Below are positions 28,259-37,084 of a stretch of DNA of 64,000 bases, piece by piece; within the stretch, counting starts at the first letter, position 1; every line of letters starts with the position of its first letter. The stretch covers positions 1 to 64,000 of the forward strand of contig JAKLHY010000011.1 in the NCBI GenBank assembly GCA_022709905.1. The letters are read 5' to 3'. Under the pieces are notes generated by a model. That model ran no database searches, was not told the origin of the DNA, and saw nothing but the letters and a program-made list of their open reading frames with translations. The translations under genes and the position numbers were made by a program. The stretch is from Verrucomicrobiota bacterium. GTDB lineage: Bacteria > Verrucomicrobiota > Verrucomicrobiia > Limisphaerales > UBA1319.

Positions 28259-28300
28259 AGTGAGGAATGCGCCTCGCAGACAGACGGCAGAAACTGAATT

Positions 28301-31300
28301 ATGACACGTCCCTGGTTGTCTCAGTTCGCACTCCTGCTCGTGGCGCTCGGTCGCTTGCACGCCGTGACACTGATGCTCAAGGCGCCGTTGGACTATCAGG
28401 TCATCCAACGGGAAAACAGAAATATGGGCATCATTCCCATCGAGGGCAGGCTTGCCGATGCGGAAACAAAGGACGTCACTCTTGAAGGGCGGATAGTCAT
28501 CGATGGAAGAACGGGCGAATGGCGAAAACTGCCGGTCACCTTCAACGGCGGACGGTTCTCGGCCACAATTGACTCTCTGGCGGGAGGCTGGCATCGACTG
28601 GAGATGCGGGCTTTGAGTGGAGACAGCGTCCTGGCAGAAGCAGCGGTAGATCATGTGGGAGTTGGTGAAGTGTTCGTCGTTGCCGGACAGTCAAACGCGG
28701 CTAATTACGGGCAGGAGAGGCAGTCGACGAAGTCTGGCCAGGTCGTCACATTCGATGGTGAACACTGGCAGTTCAGCAACGATCCCCAGCCTGGCGCAAG
28801 TGGGACTGGCGGCAGCTTCCTGCCGCCGTTTGGCGATGCCATGGCGCAGCGCTTTGGGGTCCCCGTGGGCTTCATTTCCTGCGGCATCGGAGCCACGAGC
28901 GTTCGCGAGTGGCTACCGCGAGAAGCGAGGTTTCCGAACCCGCCCACTCTCACGACCCGCGTGCAGCAGCTTTCTGACGGCCAATGGGAAAGCAAAGGAG
29001 AGGCTTTTGACATGCTGGTGCTGCGCATGAAGCAGATGGGCCCCCGCGGCTTCCGCGCCGTGCTGTGGCACCAGGGCGAAAGCGACGCGAACCAGCAGGA
29101 CCAAACCCGCACACTGCCGGGCCGTCTCTACCGCGAGTGTCTTGAGAAGCTCATTCGGGAGTCGCGGCGTGCGGTGGGCTGGGAGGCGCCGTGGTTCGTG
29201 GCACAGGTCAGCTATCATGTGCCGGGCGACGAAGCCTCGCTCGACATTCGCGCGGCACAGGCTTCCATGTGGACGGACGGTATCGCCCTGGCTGGCCCGG
29301 ACAGCGATGCCCTTAAAGGCGATCTCCGCGAGAACGACAGCAAAGGCGTCCACTTTAGCGGACCCGGCTTGCGTGCACACGCCGCGTGCTGGGTGGACAA
29401 AGTCGCGCCCTGGCTCGAAAAATTGGTCAGCGCTAAGGGGCAGTCTCCTGCGGAGGACTCCGGACTCGCCAACTTGCTCCCCAATCCCTCGTTCGAGGAA
29501 GAAGCGGCTGTCGGTGTCCTCGGCTGGATAAAGCGTGGCTGGCATGGCGAAGAACATTGCCGCTGGACCTTAGAGTCGCCGGGACGAACTGGCAAACAGT
29601 GCGTGTCTATTCATTCCGAAAATGGAAGCGATGCCGCCTGGACGACGACGGTGGCCGTCAAACCGAACACGTATTACCGTCTCTCCGGCTGGATCAAGAC
29701 CGGCGAGGTCCGGGGCGCAGTGGGCGCATTGCTGAACATCCAGAACCTGCAACAAGTCAGAACTTCTCCGATCAGCGGCACCCGGAATTGGACTTATGTA
29801 TCCACTGTTTTCCGTAGTTCAGAACTGACTGAGCTCGAAATCAACTGCCTTTTTGGCGGATGGGGGGATTCAATGGGACAGGCCTGGTACGACGATGTTG
29901 CGTTGAAACAGCTACCAGACCCGTCGAGCGAAGAACCCTGGGCGCTGGTGAGTATCGACACGCATGCGCCTTCTGTCACTTACAGCCCGATGCTCTTCGG
30001 CGGCTTTATCGAACACTTTGACGGCCAAATCTACGGCGGAATCTTCGAGCCCGGCTCACCGCTGTCAGACGAACAAGGTTTCCGGAAAGATGTCATCGCC
30101 GCGCTCAAGGAACTGAAGCTCTCGATTGTTCGCTGGCCGGGCGGGTGTTTCGCCAGCGGCTATCATTGGAAAGACGGCGTTGGGAAACCCCGCAGACCGG
30201 TCCCGGACCCCGTCTGGGGAGTCGAGGACTCGAATTCGTTCGGCACAGATGAATTCGTGGAATGGTGCCGGCTGGTTGGTTGCGAACCGTACATTTGCTC
30301 GAACGCCGGAAACGGCACACCCGAAGAGATGAAGGAGTGGGTGGAATACTGCAACGGGACCCGAGGTCCCTTCGCAACCATGCGCATGGCCAATCAACAT
30401 CCCCGGCCTCTGAATGTCCGCTTCTGGAGCATCGGTAATGAGAACTGGGGCGGCCACGAGATCGGATCAAAGACTCCCCTGGAGTGGGGACCACTGGTTC
30501 TGAAGTCGGCGGAATTGATGCAGGCGGCGGACCCGAGACTGACGCTGCTGGCTGCCGCCACGCCAAATCGGGACTGGACTCTGCCCTTGCTCCATGCAGC
30601 CGGAAAGCACCTGGACTATGTGGCGATTCACGAATACTGGCTGCCGTGCTGGGGGGAAAACCTCACGCCCGACTACCTCACCTGCATCATGCGCTCGGGC
30701 GGTCCCGAAACCACAATCACCCGCGTGATTGAGGTCCTCCACGAGGCCGGCTGTCGCAGCCGCATCAAGATCGCCTTCGACGAGTGGAACCTGCGCGGGT
30801 GGCATCATCCGGGCTTCCCCCGCAAACGGGTGAGCGACCCTGGCGATCCAGTTGTGGCCGAACTGATCCGCGCACGCGAGAAGAACGCCATCGCCTCGCA
30901 ATACACGATGGCTGACGCGCTGTTTTCAGCGTCGTTGCTCAACGCCTGCCTACGGCACGCCGAAGATGTTGGCATGGCGAACATCGCCCCGATCGTGAAT
31001 ACGCGGGGGCCGCTCTTCGTTCATCCCAAGGGGTTGGTGAAACGCACGACCTTCCATGCCCTGGCGCTGTATGCGAACGAACTCGAAAGCCGAGTGGCCT
31101 ACATTGATGTTGATGCGGGAATGCTCGTTCATGGCAACGAGTTCATTCCCGTGGTCGACGCGACCGCCACGGTGGACCCGGCGGGCAAAACCTGGGCGAT
31201 CGCCCTGGTCAATCGTCATCCATCGAAACAAGTGCCCTGTGAGGTCAGAATGAGGGACGTCCCGCTTAAGGGCTCTTACGCCGCGATCATTTTGGCAGGA

Positions 31301-31435
31301 GATTCCCCCGAGGCCTATAATGATATCCAGCACCCCAACCGCGTCGTCCCAGAGCAAAGGCAGCTCACCTTTAACGAGGGCGTCGTCAAATTGACTCCTC
31401 ACTCGCTAACCATCGTAAAAGTCACGGTAAAGTGA
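28301..31435 (+). CDS. Trimodular enzyme: SASA esterase, CBM4/9-like, GH51 arabinofuranosidase
   Basis: 1044 residues with a signal peptide (SQFALLLVALGRLHA). Module 1 (about 25-380) is a sialate-O-acetylesterase/SASA domain, with VFVVAGQSNAANYG carrying the catalytic Ser, LWHQGESDA, and KGVHFSGPG with the likely catalytic His. Module 2 (about 390-545) is a CBM4/9-like sandwich (LLPNPSFEEEAAVGVLGWIK, YYRLSGWIKTGEV). Module 3 (about 550-1044) is GH51: IVRWPGGCFASGYHWKD, acid/base Glu in FWSIGNENWGG and nucleophile Glu in IAFDEWNLRGW. It should remove acetyl groups and arabinofuranosyl side chains from the same polymer. Confidence 0.88.
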   Translation: MTRPWLSQFALLLVALGRLHAVTLMLKAPLDYQVIQRENRNMGIIPIEGRLADAETKDVTLEGRIVIDGRTGEWRKLPVTFNGGRFSATIDSLAGGWHRLEMRALSGDSVLAEAAVDHVGVGEVFVVAGQSNAANYGQERQSTKSGQVVTFDGEHWQFSNDPQPGASGTGGSFLPPFGDAMAQRFGVPVGFISCGIGATSVREWLPREARFPNPPTLTTRVQQLSDGQWESKGEAFDMLVLRMKQMGPRGFRAVLWHQGESDANQQDQTRTLPGRLYRECLEKLIRESRRAVGWEAPWFVAQVSYHVPGDEASLDIRAAQASMWTDGIALAGPDSDALKGDLRENDSKGVHFSGPGLRAHAACWVDKVAPWLEKLVSAKGQSPAEDSGLANLLPNPSFEEEAAVGVLGWIKRGWHGEEHCRWTLESPGRTGKQCVSIHSENGSDAAWTTTVAVKPNTYYRLSGWIKTGEVRGAVGALLNIQNLQQVRTSPISGTRNWTYVSTVFRSSELTELEINCLFGGWGDSMGQAWYDDVALKQLPDPSSEEPWALVSIDTHAPSVTYSPMLFGGFIEHFDGQIYGGIFEPGSPLSDEQGFRKDVIAALKELKLSIVRWPGGCFASGYHWKDGVGKPRRPVPDPVWGVEDSNSFGTDEFVEWCRLVGCEPYICSNAGNGTPEEMKEWVEYCNGTRGPFATMRMANQHPRPLNVRFWSIGNENWGGHEIGSKTPLEWGPLVLKSAELMQAADPRLTLLAAATPNRDWTLPLLHAAGKHLDYVAIHEYWLPCWGENLTPDYLTCIMRSGGPETTITRVIEVLHEAGCRSRIKIAFDEWNLRGWHHPGFPRKRVSDPGDPVVAELIRAREKNAIASQYTMADALFSASLLNACLRHAEDVGMANIAPIVNTRGPLFVHPKGLVKRTTFHALALYANELESRVAYIDVDAGMLVHGNEFIPVVDATATVDPAGKTWAIALVNRHPSKQVPCEVRMRDVPLKGSYAAIILAGDSPEAYNDIQHPNRVVPEQRQLTFNEGVVKLTPHSLTIVKVTVK

Positions 31436-31704
31436 CGTTCATGAGACAACATCCCAGGAAAGCTCAAGAGGCAACTTTGCGGAACAGCATCGGGTTTCCG
31501 GGCCCTGCGAGGCTGCCATTGTCCCTGCTCTGGAAACGACGCACGCGTTGCCGTCACACTGCGCGAATCAGCTCCGGACTTTGGAAGTCACGCCGGCTGA
31601 GCGACGCCAGGACGCGACTCCACTCACGAGAGAGTGATCCGATGGGGCATTGAATCTGCGGAGGGCACTGTGCGGCTGGTGATGGAAAGGAGACTTAGAC
31701 AGTC
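31436..31704. other. Spacer without a supported gene
   Basis: About 270 bases between the GH51 fusion and the Tat propeller gene. Plus-strand codons around 31432-31650 are open but show no recognisable family. Nothing else seen. Confidence 0.4.
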
Positions 31705-32529
31705 ATGAGAAGTGCGAAGTTGAACCGAAGAGACTGGCTCAAAACGGCAGCGGCCATGAGTGCGGCGGCCAGTTTGCGCACGTGCCTCTTGCGGGCGGCT
31801 CCCGCAGCCGCAACCGCAGCCGATGAGGTCCGCGAGATTGGGAGTCGGCGTGAGTTATTTGTCGACCACTGGCTAATCGAACACTTGAACGGTGCGGCGC
31901 TCAAATTGCACGAACCACAACTGGCGCCCCCCATGACTGAGCCGGCCGATGACCTGGAATACGGCACCGTGATCAAAGACGGCGATCTATTTCGCCTTTA
32001 CACCCGTGATGGAGGCGGTGCGCAGCGCGACGGGGACGCCAGGGAAGTCACCCGCTATTGTGAAAGTCGCGATGGGATTCACTGGGTTAAACCCAGGCTC
32101 GGTCTGAATGAGATCGATGGCAGCACGGCCAACAATGTCATCCTGCACAAGCCTCCTTTCTGCCATAACTTCTCGCCGTTTCTGGATACCCGCTCTGGCG
32201 TCCCGGCGGGCCAACGTTTCAAGGCCTTGGCCGGCACGGTCAAGTCCTCTCTCATCGCGTTTGTCTCAGAGGATGGCATTCGCTGGCGCAAGCTGCGGCC
32301 CACCCCGGTGATTACCTACACGAAGGAATATGCGTTCGATTCTCAGAACGTTTCGTTCTGGTCGGAGAGTGAGCAGCGCTATCTTTGCTATTTCAGGCAT
32401 TTTCTGGACGGCAAACTCCGGTCCGTCTGCCGCACGACTTCGCCGGATTTCCTGGCCTGGAGCGAACCCGTTCCGCTCAAGCCGAACTTCCCTGGAGAAC
32501 ACCTTTACACGACCCTCACGCATCCTTAG
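31705..32529 (+). pseudogene. Tat-exported propeller glycosidase-like gene, cut by an inserted element
   Basis: 274 residues survive. The N-terminus has a twin-arginine signal (NRRDWLKTAAAMSAAASLRT). Mature residues show a five-bladed propeller of the GH32/GH43 type (ELFVDHWLIEHLNG, EYGTVIKDGDLFRLYTRDGG, SRDGIHWVKPRLGL, SEDGIRWRKLRPTPVI, SPDFLAWSEPVPL). The frame ends in THP followed by TAG at 32527-32529: TA comes from the host and G is the first base of the element at 32529-32799. Removing the element with one TTA copy gives THPY and 37 more open codons to 32914, still short of a full propeller. Confidence 0.7.
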
Positions 32530-32799
32530 GGTCCGTCAAGAAATAAGCTATACATTCGTTGCACTCAAATTGGCCTGGGGCAAGGCACGAGGGAAGGAGT
32601 GTATCCGCAGCGATACTCGACCGACCGAGTAACGAAGCCCCGGGCCAATTTCAGTGCAACCCTCCGGGCGGCGGTGCTTCTTCACTCCGACGTCGTTGGT
32701 CGCTCCTTTCAGACCCACTGGGGGTATGCGCGTCGCTCGCGCCTCGTCGGAGCGAACAATCCCTCGCCGCGAATGTATAGCTTATTTCTTGACGGACCC
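32529..32799. mobile_element. Structured terminal-inverted-repeat element A (271 bp)
   Basis: 30-bp perfect terminal inverted repeats (32529-32558 and 32770-32799; outer ends GGGTCCGTCAAG and CTTGACGGACCC) are flanked on each side by TTA (32526-32528, 32800-32802). Inside, TTGCACT 32559-32565 pairs with AGTGCAA 32653-32659, AATTGGCC 32568-32575 with GGCCAATT 32643-32650, CGGCG 32669-32673 with CGCCG 32765-32769, and CTCCGAC 32685-32691 with GTCGGAG 32746-32752. No credible ORF is present. The same fold with different stem sequences occurs at 55028-55301. Confidence 0.8.
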
Positions 32800-32802
32800 T
32801 TA

Positions 32803-33329
32803 CCCAGGTGCAACACGGATTGCTCGTAATCCTTTATTGGCAGAGCCGGATGATGACGCGTCTCGTGAGCGTGCCACAGCAGGAGCTCTCGACATTGATT
32901 CGCTCTCAGACTGAACGGCTGACTCGGATGGGCCAGCAGACGTTCCTGGAGCTGGTCCATGTGATCCTGGCCACCATTGACCTAAAGGCTTGGTCGCCGG
33001 CTCAGCAGATTGCCTTTGAGCAGGAAGACCTCCGGATTCGGTTCGCCGAGCCCGCCGGCTAATTGGCGAAGCCCGGTTGGGGGTGTCTTCATGCACGGTC
33101 CTGGGCACGGTCGTCCTGCTCAGGAGGGCAGCCCGCGGTATTTGGCACGTGAGCTATCGTTGCATGGCTTCGCGCGTGACACGGTTAAAGTCCTGTTTTA
33201 CTATGATTAATATGAAGCCGCCGACGGCCATTAACCGTGATTGGCTGCGCCTCCAGGCCGCTGGATCGGAAGTTGTTCCGTTCCTGAATTATCGATTAAG
33301 CTTCAGCCGTTTTGGGTAAGAATCCGGCT
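32803..33329. other. Downstream remnant and spacer before the sensor kinase
   Basis: The first part (to 32914) continues the frame of the interrupted propeller gene but matches no known propeller segment. A plus-strand open frame at 32808-33062 (SVPQQELSTLIRSQTERLTR, FEQEDLRIRFAEPAG) has no family I recognise. The rest probably carries the promoter of the kinase at 33330. Confidence 0.35.
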
Positions 33330-36300
33330 ATGTTGAATTCCCCCAGTCTCCCCAACAGCGCACGTCCGCCCTTGCGGATTCCGACCTCAGCCTCAGCTGC
33401 AAAAATCGCTTTCGGCTACGGGGTTCTAGCCAGTCTCTGGATCCTGATCTCTGGCAGGCTGCTACACCAACTGGTTCATGATGACGCCCTGGAAACGCTC
33501 TTGGAAACGGCAAAGGGGTGGTTGTTTGTGTGGTTGACGGCCTTTTTGCTCTGGCTGGTGTTGGCCCGTTACTTTCGTGAAATCCGCAACTCCTCCCGAC
33601 TGCTTCAGGAGAGCGAAAACCGTTACCGCGCCTTGTTTGAAAACCAGCATGCCATGATGTTCATTTTGGATCCCGCCGGGGGGATGATTCTGGATGCCAA
33701 TCAGGCCGCCTGCCAGTTCTATGGCTGGTCGCGCGAGCAGATGCGCCAGATGCGGATCAGCGACATCAATCCCCTGCCGCCCGACCAAATCCAAGCCGCG
33801 ATGGAGCGCGCCCGGAAAACGCAGAGCTATTACTTTCAGTTCCCGCACCGCCGGGCGGACGGATCCGTTCGCGATGTCGAGGTATTCAGCGGTCCGGTGA
33901 TGTTGGATGGGCGCGAGGCGCTTTACTCGATCGTCCATGACATTACCTCCCGTCGGCAAGCCGAGATGGAGTTGCGGAAATGGGCGGATGCCTTCGAGAA
34001 CTGCGCTCATGGCATCGCCCTTGGCGATCCCAAAACCAACACCATCTTTGCCTGCAATCCAGCGTTTGCCCGTATGCTGGATCGTCCGGTGAACACAATT
34101 ACAGGATCCAAGACCGTCAGTCTCTATGTCCCAGAGGATCACCAGCAAGTCCGCGCATGTCTTGCCGAAGCCGACGGCGCCGGTCAGGCGCGCCACGAAA
34201 GCCGCATGGTGCGTCCCGATGGCTCGAGCTTTCCAGTGCAGATCGACGTGGTCAGCGTGCGGGATGCGGACGACAAAGTGCTCTACCGGGTCGCCACAGC
34301 CCAGGACATCACCGAACGCAAGCGCGCCGAGGCAAAGCTGGCTCATTCCCACGCCCTGATGCAGTACATCATCGAGCACGACCGCAGTTGCATCGCTGTC
34401 CACGATCGGGACCTGCGCTACATTTACGTCAGCCAGCACTACCTCGACGAATACAAGGTCAAAGACCGCAATGTCATTGGGAGACATCATTATGATGTGT
34501 TCCCGGATTTACCCCAAAAGTGGCGCGAGGTGCATCAGCGCGCGCTCGCCGGTGAGGTGCTCAGCGCCGAAGATGATCTCTATGTGCGGGACGATGGCAC
34601 TGTGGATTGGACACGCTGGGAATGCCGCCCGTGGTTCGAGCCGGACGGTTCCATTGGCGGAATCATCGTTTACACCGAAGTAATCACGCCACGCAAACGC
34701 GCGGAAGCCGCATTGCAGGACAGTGAGGAGCGGTTGCGGTTGGCCCTGGACGCGGCGCAAATGGGCACGTTCGATTGGGACATTTCCGACCGGCGCCTCA
34801 CGTGGTCCGTGTGGCATGAATGGCTGTGGGGTTATCAGACAGGCGAGTTCGATGGCACCTACGACGCGTTTTTGCGGCGGCTGCATCCCGAGGATCGCCC
34901 GTCGCTCGAAGCGGAGTTGGAACGGTGCAAGACGAGCCACACCCCCTTCCGCTGGGAGTTCCGTGTCGTCTGGCCTGATGGCAGCGTTCATTGGATGTCA
35001 GCGGCGGCCGAATTCAATTATGACCCGGAGGGCGTTGCCCAGCGGATGCGCGGCACGGTCAAAGAAGTGACCCCGCGCAAGCGGATGGAAGAGGAACTCT
35101 GCCGGAGCGAGCAACGGCTCCGCGCGTTATTTGACGCAGTGCCCGAATCGGTGTTCTTGATGGACGCGAACGGTGTCATCTTGGCGGCGAACGCGGGGCT
35201 GGCTGCACGGCTCCGCAGAACCGTGGAAAAGTGTGTGGGCACCAGTCTCTACCATCTGCTGCCGCCGCATTTGGTGGAAGTCCGGCGGAGGTGGGTGGCC
35301 GAGGTTATGAATACACGCCGGGCCGTTGTTTACGAGGAGCTGTGGGAACAAAGGTGGCTTAATCACAGCTACTGCCCGGTTATCGCCGCGAACGGTGATG
35401 TGGATCGCATCGTGGTGCTGGCGGTAGATGTCACGGAACGTAAGCGGGCAGAGCAAGCCTTGCAGCAAAGCCATGCCATGATCGTCAAGCTCACGGCACA
35501 AGTGCCGGGCGTGGTCTATCAGTACCGCCTCAGTCCCGACGGGCGCTCCGCCTTCCCGTTTTCCAGCCCGGGGATGAACGACATTTACGAAGTGACTCCC
35601 GAGGAAGTGCGCGAAGATGCCACGCCTGTGTTTGGGCGGTTGCATCCCGACGACTACGACCGGATTGTCCACGACATCCAGGAGTCGGCCCGAACTTTGG
35701 CGCCGTTTCACTGCGAGTTCCGAGTCGTGCTGCCGCGGCAGGGTCTGCGCTGGCGGTTGTGTAATGCGATGCCCGAGCGGACGGAGGACGGCGGCACGCT
35801 CTGGCACGGCATTATTTCCGACATCACTCAGCGCAAGCGGGCGGAGGCAGCGCTTCAGCAACGCAACGAAGAACTCATCCGCTTCGTTTACACAGTCTCG
35901 CACGACCTCAAGAGCCCGCTCGTCACCATCCAGACCTTCCTGGGCTACCTGGAAAAAGACCTCAAGGAGGCGGATGCCGGCCGGACCGAATCGGACATCG
36001 GCTACATCCGCCGCGCGGCCACCAAGATGCAGCAACTCCTGGAGGAACTCCTCGAACTCTCGCGCATCGGCCGCAAGGCGAACCCGCCGGAAGACGTCTC
36101 GCTCCAAACGCTAGTCCAAGAGGCCCTGGATTTGGTGGCGGGCGCCATCGCCACCCGGGGGGTGGAGGTGCGGGTGACCGACGTGCCCGTCCTCTTGCGC
36201 GGCGACCGCCGCCGCTTGCTCGAAGTCTTCCAAAACCTCCTGGACAACGCGGTCAAGTTCCTCGGCGATCAGCCGTCGCCCCGCATCGAGATCGGGGTTG

Positions 36301-36545
36301 AGGAAGCGAAGGGCGAGATGTTACTGTTCGTGCGGGACAATGGCTCGGGAATTGATCCCCGCCATCAGACCAAGCTGTTTGGGTTGTTTGAGAAACTGCA
36401 TCCGGGCACTCCGGGGTCCGGCATCGGTCTCGCCTTGGTGAAACGCATCGTGGAAGTCCACGGTGGCCGCATCTGGGCCGAATCGTCCGGGCCGGGCCAG
36501 GGTGCAACGTTTCGCTTTACGCTGAATGGAATCAACAAACTGTAA
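33330..36545 (+). CDS. Membrane multi-PAS sensor histidine kinase
   Basis: 1071 residues from the ATG at 33330; a TTG at 33312 is the only alternative. Two transmembrane helices lie near residues 24-44 and 63-84. About six consecutive PAS/PAC units follow (first NRYRALFENQHAMMFILDP; repeated boundary motif TERKRAE or TPRKRAE). A HisKA domain has the phospho-acceptor in FVYTVSHDLKSPLVTIQTF near residue 860. The HATPase has NLLDNAVKF, DNGSGIDPRH and GSGIGLALVKRIV. It precedes a CheY-like gene by 26 bp, its probable partner. The signal is unknown. Confidence 0.93.
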   Translation: MLNSPSLPNSARPPLRIPTSASAAKIAFGYGVLASLWILISGRLLHQLVHDDALETLLETAKGWLFVWLTAFLLWLVLARYFREIRNSSRLLQESENRYRALFENQHAMMFILDPAGGMILDANQAACQFYGWSREQMRQMRISDINPLPPDQIQAAMERARKTQSYYFQFPHRRADGSVRDVEVFSGPVMLDGREALYSIVHDITSRRQAEMELRKWADAFENCAHGIALGDPKTNTIFACNPAFARMLDRPVNTITGSKTVSLYVPEDHQQVRACLAEADGAGQARHESRMVRPDGSSFPVQIDVVSVRDADDKVLYRVATAQDITERKRAEAKLAHSHALMQYIIEHDRSCIAVHDRDLRYIYVSQHYLDEYKVKDRNVIGRHHYDVFPDLPQKWREVHQRALAGEVLSAEDDLYVRDDGTVDWTRWECRPWFEPDGSIGGIIVYTEVITPRKRAEAALQDSEERLRLALDAAQMGTFDWDISDRRLTWSVWHEWLWGYQTGEFDGTYDAFLRRLHPEDRPSLEAELERCKTSHTPFRWEFRVVWPDGSVHWMSAAAEFNYDPEGVAQRMRGTVKEVTPRKRMEEELCRSEQRLRALFDAVPESVFLMDANGVILAANAGLAARLRRTVEKCVGTSLYHLLPPHLVEVRRRWVAEVMNTRRAVVYEELWEQRWLNHSYCPVIAANGDVDRIVVLAVDVTERKRAEQALQQSHAMIVKLTAQVPGVVYQYRLSPDGRSAFPFSSPGMNDIYEVTPEEVREDATPVFGRLHPDDYDRIVHDIQESARTLAPFHCEFRVVLPRQGLRWRLCNAMPERTEDGGTLWHGIISDITQRKRAEAALQQRNEELIRFVYTVSHDLKSPLVTIQTFLGYLEKDLKEADAGRTESDIGYIRRAATKMQQLLEELLELSRIGRKANPPEDVSLQTLVQEALDLVAGAIATRGVEVRVTDVPVLLRGDRRRLLEVFQNLLDNAVKFLGDQPSPRIEIGVEEAKGEMLLFVRDNGSGIDPRHQTKLFGLFEKLHPGTPGSGIGLALVKRIVEVHGGRIWAESSGPGQGATFRFTLNGINKL

Positions 36546-36571
36546 GACATCGCACTTCACGTCATCCAGCC

Positions 36572-37036
36572 ATGCTCACCGGTAATCCCATCCACATCCT
36601 CCTAGTCGAGGACGACCCCGCGCACGCGGAGATCGTGCGGCGCAATCTGGCCGACTTCCGCCTGGCGAACCGTTTGACCCATGTTGAGGACGGCCAGGCG
36701 GCGCTCGATTATCTCTTCCGCCAGAACGGCCACACCGACCCGGAAAAATACCCGCGGCCCGACCTCGTGCTCCTGGACCTGCGCCTGCCCAAGGTGGATG
36801 GCTTGGAGGTCTTGCACCGGCTCAAGGCCGACACCACGCTCCGGAGCCTGCCGGTCGTGGTCCTCACCACCTCCAGTGCCGAGGGCGATGTGCTAGCGGC
36901 CTACGGTTACGGCGCCGGCAGCTACCTCGCCAAACCGGTGGACTTCGAAAAGTTCCGCAGGCTGCTCGAGGCTTTCGGATTCTACTGGCTCGTTTGGAAC
37001 CAGTATCCCCATGCGGCTGGGGTTAACCAAGGCTGA
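36572..37036 (+). CDS. CheY-like response regulator (Rcp1 type)
   Basis: 154 residues, a single receiver domain with no output domain. HILLVEDDPAHAEIVRRNLA gives the acidic pocket, PDLVLLDLRLPKVDGLEVLH the phospho-acceptor Asp near residue 67, VVVLTTSSAEGD the conserved Thr/Ser and SYLAKPVDFEKF the Lys. The DYLFRQNGH insertion is characteristic of Rcp1-like partners of phytochrome and PAS kinases. It lies between two PAS kinases on the same strand. Confidence 0.93.
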   Translation: MLTGNPIHILLVEDDPAHAEIVRRNLADFRLANRLTHVEDGQAALDYLFRQNGHTDPEKYPRPDLVLLDLRLPKVDGLEVLHRLKADTTLRSLPVVVLTTSSAEGDVLAAYGYGAGSYLAKPVDFEKFRRLLEAFGFYWLVWNQYPHAAGVNQG

Positions 37037-37084
37037 ACCTTTGCACTGTCTGTACCGCATGTTCCATTACCCCGGCTTGTTGTC

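Noticed and set aside
32529..32799. Element A as an IscB omega-RNA/HEARO or a transposon with its own transposase
   Set aside because: No IscB, TnpB or transposase gene lies in or next to either copy, and I could not match the conserved motifs to HEARO from memory; left unassigned rather than named.
6680..32914. Polysaccharide utilization locus in the Bacteroidota sense
   Set aside because: No SusC/SusD pair, ECF sigma/anti-sigma or hybrid regulator is inside the cluster.
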